From contig ML679946.1 in the NCBI GenBank assembly GCA_007922225.1, forward strand, positions 97,222,759 through 97,286,758: a stretch of DNA of 64,000 nt, given 5' to 3'. This DNA comes from Emydura subglobosa (lineage: Eukaryota; Chordata; Testudines; Chelidae). Shown one piece after another: positions 11,101-22,050 of this stretch (its first letter is position 1; every line of letters starts with the position of its first letter). A program made the translations under genes and the position numbers. The notes beneath the pieces are model-generated. The model saw only the letters and a list, made by a program, of their open reading frames with translations, had not been told where the DNA came from and made no database searches.

Positions 11101-13227
11101 TTTTAACATTTTTTTTTACATGACGTTTTTTGTTCGGTGCCCTTGAATGCTTATGCAAAGGGTGCTTTACCGATGTGTATTTTAATTGTAACTGAAGGGA
11201 AGAAGAAGGTGGTTCTTTGCTTTTCCACAGATGGTTGCTTTTCACTAGCCACATAGACCTACTCTATTGTTGCTTTAGATACCACGTTATCCATGTTCCA
11301 CTCTGAACCGCCACTATCCAGTTCTAACTATTCTAACAGCTCACAAAAGAATTAAATCATGTGAAAGCACAGAAATCATGAATGGAGCGATTGCTGTATT
11401 CCTCTGCTTCCTTTCAGCATCTTTCTTTTTTTTCTTAAACTGGCTTTTGTCTCCAGTTTCTAAGGCAAGTTGAAAAGTAGACATTTTGTGCTGTAAACGT
11501 GTTGTTTATTTTCTCTCCTCAGAATATGGAGAGTTTGATGTATTGCTTTATATAAACGTTACAGATTAAACCTGCTCTTAATATTTATGGGTTTTTTTTA
11601 AACATGATGTTAATACTGTGCTGCTGTCCTTAAAGATATAACAAAACACAACCCTCTAGGGAAAATCTACGAAATAAATATTTTTTGAGATAACATTTCT
11701 TCACTTTGCATAAATTTAACACCATAGACACAAATAGCTCTGGTGAGATATTATGAAAGACAAGCAACAAAAGCTAAGGAAGACACCACACACTAAGGAT
11801 CCTGAACTTTATTTAGGGTTTGTTTTGAGGGGAAGGGGTGGCCTACTTAAATGTACAGAGCCTCCAATGTCATGATGCAAAGTGCGGCTGAAAAAGCTAT
11901 TAGAATATGTATTAACCATATTCAGACACATGAAATCTTGGCAGTAAACATTCAATGAGCAATATTCGTGAAGGCTTTGAGGTGCCTGTAAAGGAAATTA
12001 ATAGGATGGTGCAGTCACCTCCATCCAGAAGGAGGTTTCTAGGGTACATCACACTGCACTGCCAGGCTTTGAGCTAATTACTTGTGCTGACGGGCTCAGT
12101 GGAAATGAGATATTACAATGCAAGTAGTATATCTTGATGCAACAGGCTGCTGCACAATGCTGTCTGGAGAAGTTGCTATGCCAGAAATAGCCTCTTGGAA
12201 ATTATGCAGCTTTGGGAACTTCACAGCTTTCTTTTATTTTCTAAACTCTTTGTAATGTTATACACCACCCTCAAGGATTGGGAATGTGCTAATATATTGC
12301 ATCCAAATAGAAATGCAAACCTCACAATAGGGGAAATGCTGGGTAAAATAATACATTTACATGGGTCAAATTTATTCCTGATGTTACCATACTAAATGGC
12401 AGCATCTCAGCATTCAACTCTTCTCTCTCTCTGCAGTTTCCCTCCATCTTCTCTCTCTGACATGCCAATCTGGCAGCCACTCAGTCTCTGCTGTTGGTGA
12501 CCTGGCAGTTGAATTTAAGGTCATCTTGAATAAATTAAACAGGAGCCTAAAGAACTGTAGTCTTACGTAACTACAGTATTACAAGTAACTTGGGCCCCAG
12601 TCCAGCTACACTGAAGCTCTCTGTGGGAGCAGCATTCTGCCCATCTGCTATACACTGAAGGATCAAGGCCTTGGATAGGATGTGTGTAAATGAATCAGAC
12701 TTGACCTGTTCTTAGACTATTGGGGTGGAAAATGCATCAGTTGACAAGCAACGAGGCCATGGAGAGGACCTGATTTTGGTGACTCTAGCTCATTATTGAT
12801 CTCCATGGGGTAAAATTCAAGCAAACATTATTATTATTAATATTATTGTTGATTTGCTAGACTTGTACTAATTCAGGAGCAGAAGTTTATAAATTATGGC
12901 ATCTGTTTTCACTAAATTTGCTAAAATGTATTCATCTTTTGACCTCAACGCTGAGAGGTTTTCGTGATCTCTTTACAGATAATATCCATCCAAACACAAG
13001 AGTGGGTTTTTTGTTTTGGGTTTTTTTTTTTTGATGGTTAACCCATTTTAGTCGGTAGAACTACTTAATTGCTTTTAAAAAATGAAGCTTGTTACACTGG
13101 ATATGCCCATTCTTTGGACGGGGACCTCCAGTAACATTGAATAGTTAGGTAATTGAATGTTTACTGCACACTAGAACATTTGATCCTCTTGGCTGGAGAA
13201 GAGAGTTTCTAGCCAGCAGAGAAACAA
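8156..13227. other. Long stretch without recognisable gene
   Basis: About 5 kb, mostly AT-rich with scattered short frames. Within it: a fragment like the CAATGGAGTTACG palindromic family near 9195-9285; an ATATATAGATATATAA run at 9990-10007; a GC-rich block at 10010-10500 that looks like an unclassified dispersed repeat; and a strong splice-acceptor-like TTTTCTCTCCTCAG ending at 11522. No domain is recognisable in any frame. The 11.0-11.5 kb part has no visible repeats, so could be old unique DNA. Confidence 0.45.
10010..10500. repeat. GC-rich unclassified repeat candidate
   Basis: Base composition jumps from AT-rich to GC-rich here, with sharp edges. Phrases such as GGCCCAGCGAGGCTTCACAGG and CACTGGGTCAGCAGG resemble LTR-type reptile repeats, but I cannot assign a family or strand. 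The open frames inside are compositional. Confidence 0.3.
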
Positions 13228-13345
13228 GGTTCTAGAACAGCCTTCCAATAGGAGTAGTTGGGGGGGAGGGGGTGTCAGGCAAACAGCCTAACCCACTTTA
13301 AGATGGCCTGCGATAGCAGGGAACTTCCAGTCTTATAGTCTATGT
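13228..13345 (+). mobile_element. CR1 3' untranslated fragment
   Basis: TTCTAGAACAGCCTTCCAATAGGAGTAG, a purine/G-rich gap and AACCCACTTTAAGATGG match the part of some CR1 3' regions that follows ORF2 (AACAGCCTTCCAAGGGGAG type). Both ends are lost. Moderately sure. Confidence 0.5.
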
Positions 13346-16300
13346 GTATTACAGAACTGTTTGCCATAAGGCTCAAACCACAGAAAGAAAGACGGAGATT
13401 ATCCGTATGGAAGGAGATATTGAACTAAAACTGTCACAGCTGTGACTGGTCTAAAATTCATAAAAATAAAATACAAAATCTCAGCTACAAAACCTCAAAG
13501 GGATTGGGTCATGTATGCTTACAATATATTATTGAGGCAACTTAGTTAATTTTTAAAAAAGATTATCTATAAAAGCCCATTGAACCCAACACAAAACTCC
13601 CACTGACTGAAATTGACGTTGGATTAGGTCCTACATGAATAAAATGCATGCTGTGCCTAAATTAATGCAGTGAGACTAGGATAAAAATGTTAATGGCTAC
13701 GAATCTGATTGGTTCAGGCCATAAACTTCTCACTAGCTGGGGTTAGGAAAATATTCCCTCTTGTTAATATTCCACAGTTATGTGCCCTACCGGAATCTGA
13801 GCCTTTCTTTGAAAACTCCAGCACTAACCACTTCCTGCTAATAGAACACTAGAGTGGGTTATGATGTACAGTGCAATTCTTATCATTTTAAATACATTAG
13901 CATTAAAGTATTGAGAGACTTTATAAGCTATGACAACACTTAATTCAATCCATTAAAATGTCTCCATTCTATAGAAAAATATACAGTAGCCGATCTTAAT
14001 ATTTACAATATAATCCGTTAGTGGCCAATTACCGCAGATTCACAACAGACACTATCTCTAGAAATCCATAATAACAGAACGGTGTAGGAGAAGGCTATTG
14101 CTCTCCTGTACACGGACACTATTTGTGGCTGCTCGGTGAATATGGAAGGTAAGTCCTTCACCCCAGTTAACATGGATATCTGGGGTAAGGAAGATTTTAG
14201 GATCTTGGGAAAGCCTCGTTATACTGAACACTAACAACCACCACAAAGTGAATAATTGCTGCATGTGTTTCCTTTGTTGATCAGCAGGTTTGCTTCTAGA
14301 TTAGCCTAACTAATTTTGCTGTATACTAATATGAGAACCTGCATCTCAATGACCCTAACAAGATTTGTGCACTGTTCTTTTTAGCTAATAAATCACTCTG
14401 TACATTAACTTAAGCTGCAGACAAATCAAAATGGTTCTAATGGACAGCTCTTCTGCACGCAATAGCTATTCAGGAAACTGGTGTCACTCAGGGTCCCAAG
14501 ACTCTTGTTGCCGAAGGGAACAGAGTCTAGGAGAGCTACAAAGCCAGTTCACTCATCCCTGGGGAAGAGTGGCTAGTGCTTCACATCACCCAATGGCAAT
14601 TCCTCCAGATTATGCAACTGGGTTAATGGTGATCCAAACGGAACCTAGTTAATCAACCAGACACTGGGTGTAAGGATGAGCCACAAAGAGCAAGCCTGTG
14701 TGGATGTGTGGCACCCACAGAGCTCCGACAAGGGCATGTGCAGAAGGACCTTGCCTTTTGACAAGCAAAAATCCCCCCTGCACAGTGCAAGCTTTGGAAA
14801 TTCTGCTGGAAGGCACCAGTTGGCTTCTTTAAGCAGCACAGCAGTTCTGTCTGTGTCAGGTGGTTTGGGGGACAAAAGGTCAAAGTTTAAATGCAGCTCT
14901 TTTTAAAAAAACAATGCTAAATACCTTTCTTGCCTGGTTCCTTGGAAAGCGTGCTAGAAGGGGTACTTTGGAGAGAAAGTAGACCTGACGTGGGGGAAGG
15001 GGTCCATCCTCATTAAATGAAAAGAGAGGTAGAGGAGTGGCTGAAGGCCAGGGCTAGGCATAAGCAGACTAAACAATTGCTAAGGGCCCCAAGCAGCTCA
15101 AGGGGAACCCCCCCCCCCCTTTCGCTTTTTTAGTATTTGTTGTGTGGGGAAGAGGAACAAAAATATTCCTGCTAGGGTCCCCCAGTGGGTTAGCACCACC
15201 TCTGGCTGAAACATACAGGAGGAGGGAGAAGTGCAGCTCGCAAAGCCCACAATATTGACGGGAGAACTCCTGCTGTCCTCTAGAGTTGATTTTACAAAGC
15301 CACTGGGCATTAGGAAACAGCAACTGCTATTTACCAACAAGTTGAATTATTATCAGATATTTACATGGAAATCATTCAGCACAGTTCATTACAGACAACG
15401 CAGGGCAGAACAGAGTATGGGGACAAGGTTACATACAAGAAATTAAGTACCAGATTACCACAGGGCTGACTAATGAGAGCTTGCATTCTTATTTATTTAC
15501 CAAGGCAAGAGGGATAAAGTAGCTTTTTAGCAGATCAAATACTGTAAAAGGCATAAAAGGTCAAAATGGATAAACATCAAGCCACACAAATCCCATTTTT
15601 AGCTAAAGGGAACTTGGAGGATAGGGCAGTTTGTATGACAATGCAGCTTACAACAGGATGCTACAAACCCGTCAGAGAGACACTGTAGAAATCATATGTT
15701 GAAGCACTGTCCCCCCTCACTATTAATAACTCTGCAACAAGTATCCTCGTATATCATTGCAGCGGTTTTTAACTGTTCTTCATAAATATTTCTGAAGCTG
15801 GCTAAATTACACGTCTATTGATTTTTCCATTAAATGTAATCTGATCAATTTTTATGGCATCAACAGAGGAATGAAATAATTTAAGTTTGATGCCGCACTT
15901 GCATTTCCTCTATGGATTTTTGTGGCGTTTCTTAGAAATATAGTTTTGTTTCACGGGAGAGACATTGATTTGACAACTTCCTTTACAAAATTAGAGTCAC
16001 TTTCATGTAAGGCAGCAGCACTGGGGAAATCTGTGTACTGCCTTGGTGTTATTTGAATTTTCTGCTCACACTGCAGTCTCACGGAGCAATTTGTCATTAC
16101 CTCTGCTAATGATTATGTGAGCCTGGACCAAGGTGAGTAGCTGGTAAACAAAAGTTGATTTCTGGCAAGCTGCTAACAAAGAACATGGTTTTAACATTTA
16201 TCAAAAGAGAGTGACTCAGGTTTCTAAATACTGTACGCTGGGGCAGGATATTATTGTGGATTTCAGTGTTTTCTTTCTATGGAAAACCACACCACACCAC

Positions 16301-16382
16301 ACCACTCTTAATGCTGGGATAGGGTGTTGAATATCCCCATCTATTGAACGGGATATTGAGATTCAATCCCCCCTAGAAAAAC
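13346..16382. other. No recognisable gene; AT-rich
   Basis: No protein domain seen. Short frames at 14431-14906 on both strands overlap and show no motif. A C12 tract lies at 15108-15119 inside a possible dispersed repeat (about 15050-15200). From 15480 to 16200 the DNA is AT-rich and free of recognisable repeats, and holds the possible exon at 16077-16132. Confidence 0.45.
16077..16132 (+). other. Possible 56-bp internal exon
   Basis: A pyrimidine-rich stretch ending TTTTCTGCTCACACTGCAG (to 16076) precedes 56 bp that end in CCAAG followed by GTGAGT at 16133, a near-consensus donor. One of the three frames is open across the segment and reads LTEQFVITSANDYVSLDQ; the other two have stops. I recognise no family in that peptide. 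A 56-bp open frame with both splice signals can arise by chance, so this is only a candidate exon of an unseen gene or lncRNA. Confidence 0.2.
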
Positions 16383-16660
16383 TAAGCCCTGCTCTACATT
16401 TACCTGGAAATTTGGTGGCAGTCGACGGGAGTTACTCAAGCTACTCTGCGTAACTCCCGTCGACTGCTGGACTTACCTTCTGCACGCTGTCTTCACTGCA
16501 CTGCGCCAACGGGAACCACGTTCCCATCAATGCAGCACTATGTCACTTACAGCGTTGACTTCCTAATCGATTGAGCGGGTCTACACTGACTGCTCAATCG
16601 ATCCAGAAAGATCGATCTGACAGCAGCGACTTTGCCGCCGTCAGTATAGCCATACCCTAA
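16383..16660. mobile_element. Non-autonomous DNA element (MITE-like), copy A
   Basis: An element of about 275 bp flanked by TAA on both sides (16383-16385 and 16658-16660), compatible with a 3-bp target duplication. Its ends read GCCCTGCTCTACAT and, reversed, GGGTATGGCTATAC, diverged forms of the GGTCTACAC ends common in turtle elements. Inside are two hairpins: 18-bp perfect arms at 16418-16435 / 16450-16467 (GCAGTCGACGGGAGTTAC), and 11-bp arms at 16566-16576 / 16592-16602 (ATCGATTGAGC). A second copy lies at 39511-39760. It encodes nothing; a transposase in trans would be needed. TAA duplication would suit the PIF/Harbinger group, but this is inference. Confidence 0.75.
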
Positions 16661-18333
16661 GAGGTTTGTGAGAAACATTATAGGGGAAAAGCTGAAAATG
16701 TAGAATGAGATAAGAAATAATAGGAAAATGTGTTGTGCCATGTTACACTCTTATTTTCACACAGCATGTTAAAGCAGTAACTAAAAGGTTAATGATGTCA
16801 CTGTGAGCTGCTGTGTTCCTATTGGCTATAACTGGCCATAAAAAGTGAGACATTGTTGCAATGTATGGTCTAGTCAGAGGCTAAATTCAATTAGTCTTCT
16901 GACTGGGCTGCCCAGAGGAGCCACCTGAGAGAATGTTAGCAGCTTCCAAGTTGCCTGGGTGCTCTCTACACTGGAATGACTGACAAACCCCATTCATTAC
17001 ATCGCAACTATACTGAGAACCAAAATCGTGTTTTAATTGATCCTGCACTACAGCAATTTCCTATAATGTACACAAAACCTTTCCTCTCCACCTCTTTGGA
17101 ATCTCTCTTGTGTTTAATAAAGGAATCCAAATGATCTTGCCAGTTTCTCCTCTAGTGATGACCTTTACCTAATCCTAACGCAAACCCCAACAGGGCTTCC
17201 CAGTTCCCTGGAGCTCCTCCAGTCTGAGGCTCTACGGGGGTCCTAACGAAAGAACTACAACGAAGATGGCTCTCAAAGCCCTCTGACCCCGTTCCCAGCA
17301 TGTCTGGAGTCAGCGGCAGAAGAAACTAGAAACCACTCAGGAGGCAACTGCATGGGGTGGACTTGGCAAGGAGTTTACTGGACCAATGACAAGCCAGGAC
17401 TGCATAGACCTCTTCTCCCCATCCCCCATTCCCCAGCAAGTTAACTGGGGAAGGGGCAGCCTGAGTTTACAAGAAGAAGAAGAGATTGCTCAGGTTGGGA
17501 AGCCAAGAGAGCAAAAACATGGCTCAGGGGAACCCCTGCTGAACTCCCCTTCCTTGGAAGGGAGTTTGCACTGCTGAGACTCCGGCTGCAAGGATCAGGG
17601 TGACAGCTCCTGCACTGCAGTGATCATCATCCACAGAGAAAGAAAGAGAGAGGGCACATGTGCCATTACTGGCTACCAAGATGCAGCTGAGACCCCAGGA
17701 GAATTCCAGGCCAGGGAACCAGTGACTCGGGTTAGAGCCAGGAGAGGGCCCTGCCCCACCTAGGGGCAAAGAACATTAAGGTGACTTTTGTTTAAGCCAG
17801 CCCACAGCACTGTAATGTTTCATCTTAGCACAGGCAGTCTCAGCGGTACCACATCCCTTGAGAAGGAGCGGGGATAGGAGGAGTTTGTGAGTGTTAGGAG
17901 GTGTGGGAAATGGTTTATCTACCAATGTTCATTGCTTATTAGTGAACCTTAACCCCTTCCTTCCCTCCCCAGATCCTGTTTTCTTGTTTCCAATAAAGTC
18001 ACCTCCTCTGTGATGCTGTTATTACTGGTGTGTCATTCCTTTGCTGGGCTTTATTTTATTCCCCTTACGTTCCTTATGTCCTGGTCTTTTATTCTCCTTG
18101 CTAGCAAGTAGTATTAACATTGATCTCTCAAGGGACAGTGGCCGTGTAGCTGGCAGAATGAGTGTAGGCACAAGGGACCAAGAAAAAGAACCCAGGACCC
18201 AGCCCACGCAAGGAGAGGGGAGAGGCCATTACAAATATTGGTGATCCTGGCACATGGGAAAGAAAAGGTAGGATGCTTAAGCCATGCCTGCAGGGAGGAG
18301 CTACATTAACATTTCCTAAATCAACACTTAAAC
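16661..18333. other. No recognisable gene; possible terminal exon signals
   Basis: Short overlapping frames without motifs. Near 17960 an excellent acceptor-like CTTCCTTCCCTCCCCAG is followed 20 bp later by CAATAAAG (AATAAA at 17992-17997). This may be part of an unclassified retroelement or an lncRNA 3' end. Confidence 0.4.
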
Positions 18334-18541
18334 AGAAGAAAGGCCATACTGGGTCAGACCAATGGGCCATCTGGCCAAATATCCGGTCCTCCCACAGTGG
18401 CTAGCTTCTTCAGAGGGAATGAACAGAACAGGGCAATTGTTGAGTGTTGTCCACTCCCAGCTTCTGGCCGCCAGAGGTTTAAGGATACTCGGAGCATCGG
18501 GTTGCTTCCCTGACCATCTTGGCTCATAGCCATTGATGCAT
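18334..18541 (-). mobile_element. CR1 3' end (GGGTCAGACCAATGGGCC subfamily)
   Basis: A minus-strand CR1 end: GAAAGGCCATACTGGGTCAGACC, CCCACAGTGGCTAGC, GAGGGAATGAACAGAACAGGGC, CCCAGCTTCTGGC and CCATTGATGC, in the family order. It is the reverse of the fragments at 7188 and 56045. Confidence 0.85.
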
Positions 18542-18645
18542 AGATTTTAGGCCAGAAGGAACCATTATGATCACCTAGTCTGACTTTCTGCCTAGCAAAG
18601 GCCCTAGATTTACACCCAGTGATTCCTGCACCAAGCCCACAATGT
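18542..18645 (-). mobile_element. CR1 3' tail of a second subfamily
   Basis: TAGATTTTAGGCCAGAAGGAACC, ATTATGATCACCTAGTCTGAC and the rest match the CR1 subfamily whose 3' end reads GGCCAGAAGGGACCATTGTGATCATC. It directly abuts the previous CR1 tail at its low-coordinate side, so one copy inserted at the end of, or inside, the other. Confidence 0.75.
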
Positions 18646-20301
18646 CTGTTTGAGCTCAAGCACAGGGCTTAGAATGACATCCTGTCTCAATGTAAAGACT
18701 TTGAAGTGGTTTTTTAGAAGGCAAAGCAATATAATGCCCTGATAAACTAGGCAATTAAAATCATGAGTCAGAGCCCCTCACTCCCCATCATGATTAAACA
18801 GAAAAAATATATGAGAACGTGTTTTTCGGACTACCTTTTGTTTCTGGACACCCGCCCTGCCCAGCCCATCCCCCAGTGTGTGTGTGTGTGTGTGTGACAA
18901 TTCATGTTGCCCACTCTGCCAAATTTACTGGATAAGTGGATTTTGGCCCTTGCTGCAGAAGCGCTCTCCTCCACATCTGCCCATCCCTTGCCCAGCAATT
19001 AATCCTGGCTCATGATCTCCCCACCCCACCAGGTCAGTGCCCAGGCTGGGGGGGGGGACGACTCCAAGGGCTCTTCACCCCTCTTCCCTGCTCCATCCAA
19101 AGCTGGCCAGGTACTGCAGGAAAGAGCAGAGGCACAGTACTGTCCCAGGGGCTCATGGGAGGGGAGGGGGTGGAGCTGCACTAAGATGCTGGGATCTTTA
19201 GCTCCTCCCCCTCAATCGCCTTTCCCCCTGCAAATAAACAGTGAGCAGGAGGGAGAGACTCTGCTGTCTTCCAGCAGGGCTGACCTTCGCGAGGGAACCT
19301 GAGCATCTCACGTCATCGCCAGACAAGCTCGAGCACCTCTGAAATGCCATCACTCATGCTGAAATCATTGGCGTTGGCAAAACTGAATATGCAGATGTTA
19401 TACAGAATACCCATGTGCCTTTTGGATTGAAGGGGCCAAATTAATTGTCAGCATAAGCAACACCACTCTATTGCTATCCATGGAGTTACACCTGCTTATG
19501 GGAGTGATGGATTTGATGTTTTTACAAGCGATGCTATTAATGAAGACAGTTCATTTCCATGAATCCCTGGGTAGTCATTAGCGAACCATCTCAGATACAG
19601 AAAGAACTGATCCAAAACTCAAACCAACTACTTGAGGTTTAACTGTAAAAAAAAATAAATCACTTTTCACACCTTTGCACTTGCTGGTTCTGTTGAGGAG
19701 CAGAAATGGATACGGTGAAAGTCTGCATGTCTTGCGCCATTTCCAGCCTGGTTACATGCAGGACACACAGGCTTCCTTGCAGGGTTTTCTGATGCTGAGC
19801 AATGTCAGAGCCAATTTTCATGCCCATGTGTTCGAATAGGTGCTTTTGAAACTTTATCCTAGATGACTACGGGATTTAAGAACCTAAATGGAGTCTAAAA
19901 TCCCAGTTTCAAAATTGATTTGGGCACATAGGAGGAGCCTGTTACCCAGTGAAAGAGACTCCTCTGTGCCTACGTCACTGTGGGATTTGGGAGACTAAGT
20001 CATTATATGTCTTTGAAAATATTACCCCTTAACTTTTGGGTTCTGTGAGCAGATGGAGTTCCACCCTGCACAGAACAGAGAATATCCACAAAGGTGTCCT
20101 CTGCCTGGGCTAGATCTGCACTGTTAACACAAACAACAAAGTATAAGCATCAGTTGAAGCTTTTTCCCCAAATTTGGCTGTTCTTGGGGTTTCTGTGGAG
20201 GCCCCACTTTGCTTTGTGTCAGAGACGTTCTCACTGGGACTCCCCCTTCTACCACCCAACTTCTAGATTACAGCTAATTGGACACAACCCGTCTAATTTT
20301 A
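18646..20301. other. No recognisable gene; GT repeat and G tract
   Basis: Contains a GT run (18876-18896) and a G10 tract (19048-19057). The overlapping frames at 18936-19302 are compositional. 19846-20030 resembles a diverged palindromic repeat (GGGATTTAAGAACCTAAATGG ... GTGGGATTTGGGAG). Confidence 0.45.
18876..18896. repeat. (GT)n microsatellite
   Basis: Ten and a half GT units in an uninterrupted run. Confidence 0.95.
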
Positions 20302-20460
20302 CAGGGCGTATCTACACTGCAACTAAAAAACCCAGAGCTGGCCCCTGCCAGCTGGCTCAGAGGCTGTTTAATTGCAGTGTGGACATACAGACTGGGGCTG
20401 GAGCCCCATCTCTAGGACCCTGTGAAATGAGAGGGTCCCAGCCCCCCGCCCAGCAGCCCA
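20302..20460. mobile_element. Fragment of a DNA element with TCTACACTGC end
   Basis: Begins AGGGCGTATCTACACTGCAACT and has an internal repeat of the same end (TTAATTGCAGTGTGGAC), then GACTGGGGCTGGAGCCC with an imperfect inverted partner. This matches a known turtle-type inverted-repeat element truncated at its right end. Non-coding. The longest plus-strand frame here (20094-20567) crosses into it and is not a gene. Confidence 0.6.
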
Positions 20461-21620
20461 GGGTGTCGGCTATCTGGCAATACCGGTGGAGCCCAGGCTG
20501 CCGTGGGTCTCTGTGCAGTGCGGCGGCAAAGTGGGAGCCCAGTCTCTGGCGTCCCTGTGCACCATGAAACACAGCAGGGGCGGCGGCAGCCCCAGCAGGA
20601 AGGTGGCCACCGCCGCGCCTGGAGGCACCAGAAAAGTGGCTGCATCAAGCTCCACTGCACCAGCCGAGGCTCCCCCACTAAGCCAGCCCATCCCCACCCC
20701 CACAGCTACACCCACATAACCAAAGGGGAATGAAGACTGAGCCCTCAGGGTCCCTCTGCAAGACCCGAACCAACATTGGAATAGACGCCTGCCCCCACAG
20801 GCCAGCGGTAACCCCAGAGCAGGCCCAGCACTGCAGGCCTCAAGCAGAGGCAGACTTTGTCCCCCCCCTCCCCCAAGCATCAAACTATGCCTCCCAGTGT
20901 TACATACTGTATGCAAAGTGGACTCCTATGTGTTTGGAGGTTCATCCATCACAAGTTCTAGGACTTGTTTCCTGACAACCAAACCGTTATACCTTGGTGC
21001 TTTTATTTTTAATTTTTTTTGTGTAAGAATGACAGGTCAGTGACCCTACTGTAAACCAGGAGGGACTTCAGGGAAGACAACAGGGATGTATTTGTATAAA
21101 ACCACTGTAACTGATATCAGAAACGGACCTAATATATGTAGTTTTAGTTCCAATGTTAAAGCAGGCAACTCAGATGCTGATGTATTGGAGTTAGAGATCG
21201 ATATGTACGTATCTGCTCCCCTCAAGTAGCCTTCATGGCTTTTTATTGGCAGGGGATGCCTTCAAAAGAAACATCCTTTGGCCAGACTTTCATTACCACA
21301 AGCTATATTATAGTTAAAATATTCAGCGGTCAAATAGATCATCCTTCAAGTAACTAATTAGAACAGTAGTACCACAGCGAAGTATTTGGAGGTTAGAGGG
21401 GATAAGAAATTGAACAGGAGCCAACAATAGAAGGCTGTCACAATAAGGCAAAAGCTATATTGGGTTATATTAATGGGAGTGCAATACATTAAACAAGTGC
21501 AGTAAATATTTCACTGTATGTGGCATTAGTTAGGTCTCAGTTGCAGTATGACATTATGTGGTTTACTGCATTTAGTTTTGGGCATGGTAGGACAAATTCA
21601 TCCCTGGTGTAACTTTGCTG
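20461..21620. other. No recognisable gene; GC-rich block 20480-20900
   Basis: The 148-codon minus frame (20470-20916) and two plus frames overlap in a GC-rich, CpG-containing block; long frames on both strands are expected from composition alone. No domain or motif recognised. After 20950 the DNA returns to AT-rich. Confidence 0.45.
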
Positions 21621-21740
21621 ATTTATTATTCTTTGTATTGCGTGGGTACGTAGGAGCCCCAGTCATGGATCAGGATCCCATTGTGTTGGGAGCTGTACAA
21701 ACACAGTTCAAAAATACAGTCCTTGCACCCAAAAACTTGT
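21621..21740 (-). mobile_element. L2-clade LINE, 3' part of a split copy
   Basis: The plus strand reads ATTTATTATTCTTTGTATTG, AGGAGCCCCAGTCATGGATC, CCCATTGTGTTGGGAGC and TACAAACACAGTTC: the reversed L2 3' end. It breaks off at AAAACTTGT where a DNA element begins; the L2 resumes at about 22051. Confidence 0.85.
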
Positions 21741-22050
21741 AGGTATGTCCGCACTACCCTAGCGCCTCCAAGTTTTGGAACAGAGACTGCATGGCCAGCT
21801 AAAGCAGACATACTCGTGATAGCTGTCATTGAGCTGGTGTGCTAAAATGGGAGCGTAGCCACCATGGCTGGACAGGCGAGCTGTCACAAGTATGTGCCTA
21901 TGGTCTCTGATGGGCACACACTCGGGGCAGCCAGCCCCCTTACAGCTTGCACCACTATGGCTACATCCTCTTTTCAGCATGCGAGCTTGACGAGGGGTAG
22001 GACAAGTATGTCTCCTCGAGCTGGCAATCACACCCCCAGCAGACATTTCC
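21741..22050. mobile_element. DNA element inserted in L2
   Basis: About 310 bp starting AGGTATGTCCGCACTACCC. The reversed end is GGAAATGTCTGC, a diverged inverted repeat of the start. Internal phrases such as GGAACAGAGACTGC, GGCCAGCTAAAGC and GAGTATGT-like blocks match a recurrent turtle element. It has no transposase. It sits inside an L2 copy whose two halves line up on either side, so the insertion is later than the L2. Confidence 0.75.

Noticed and set aside
14135..14150. GGAAGGTAAGT as a splice donor
   Set aside because: No frame is open back to a plausible acceptor near 14048, so no exon can be supported.
20094..20567. 157-codon plus-strand frame
   Set aside because: It runs through the DNA-element fragment at 20302-20460 and has no domain, so it cannot be a host gene.
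20470..20916. 148-codon minus-strand open frame
   Set aside because: It lies in a GC-rich block where both strands have long frames, and shows no motif. Composition explains it.
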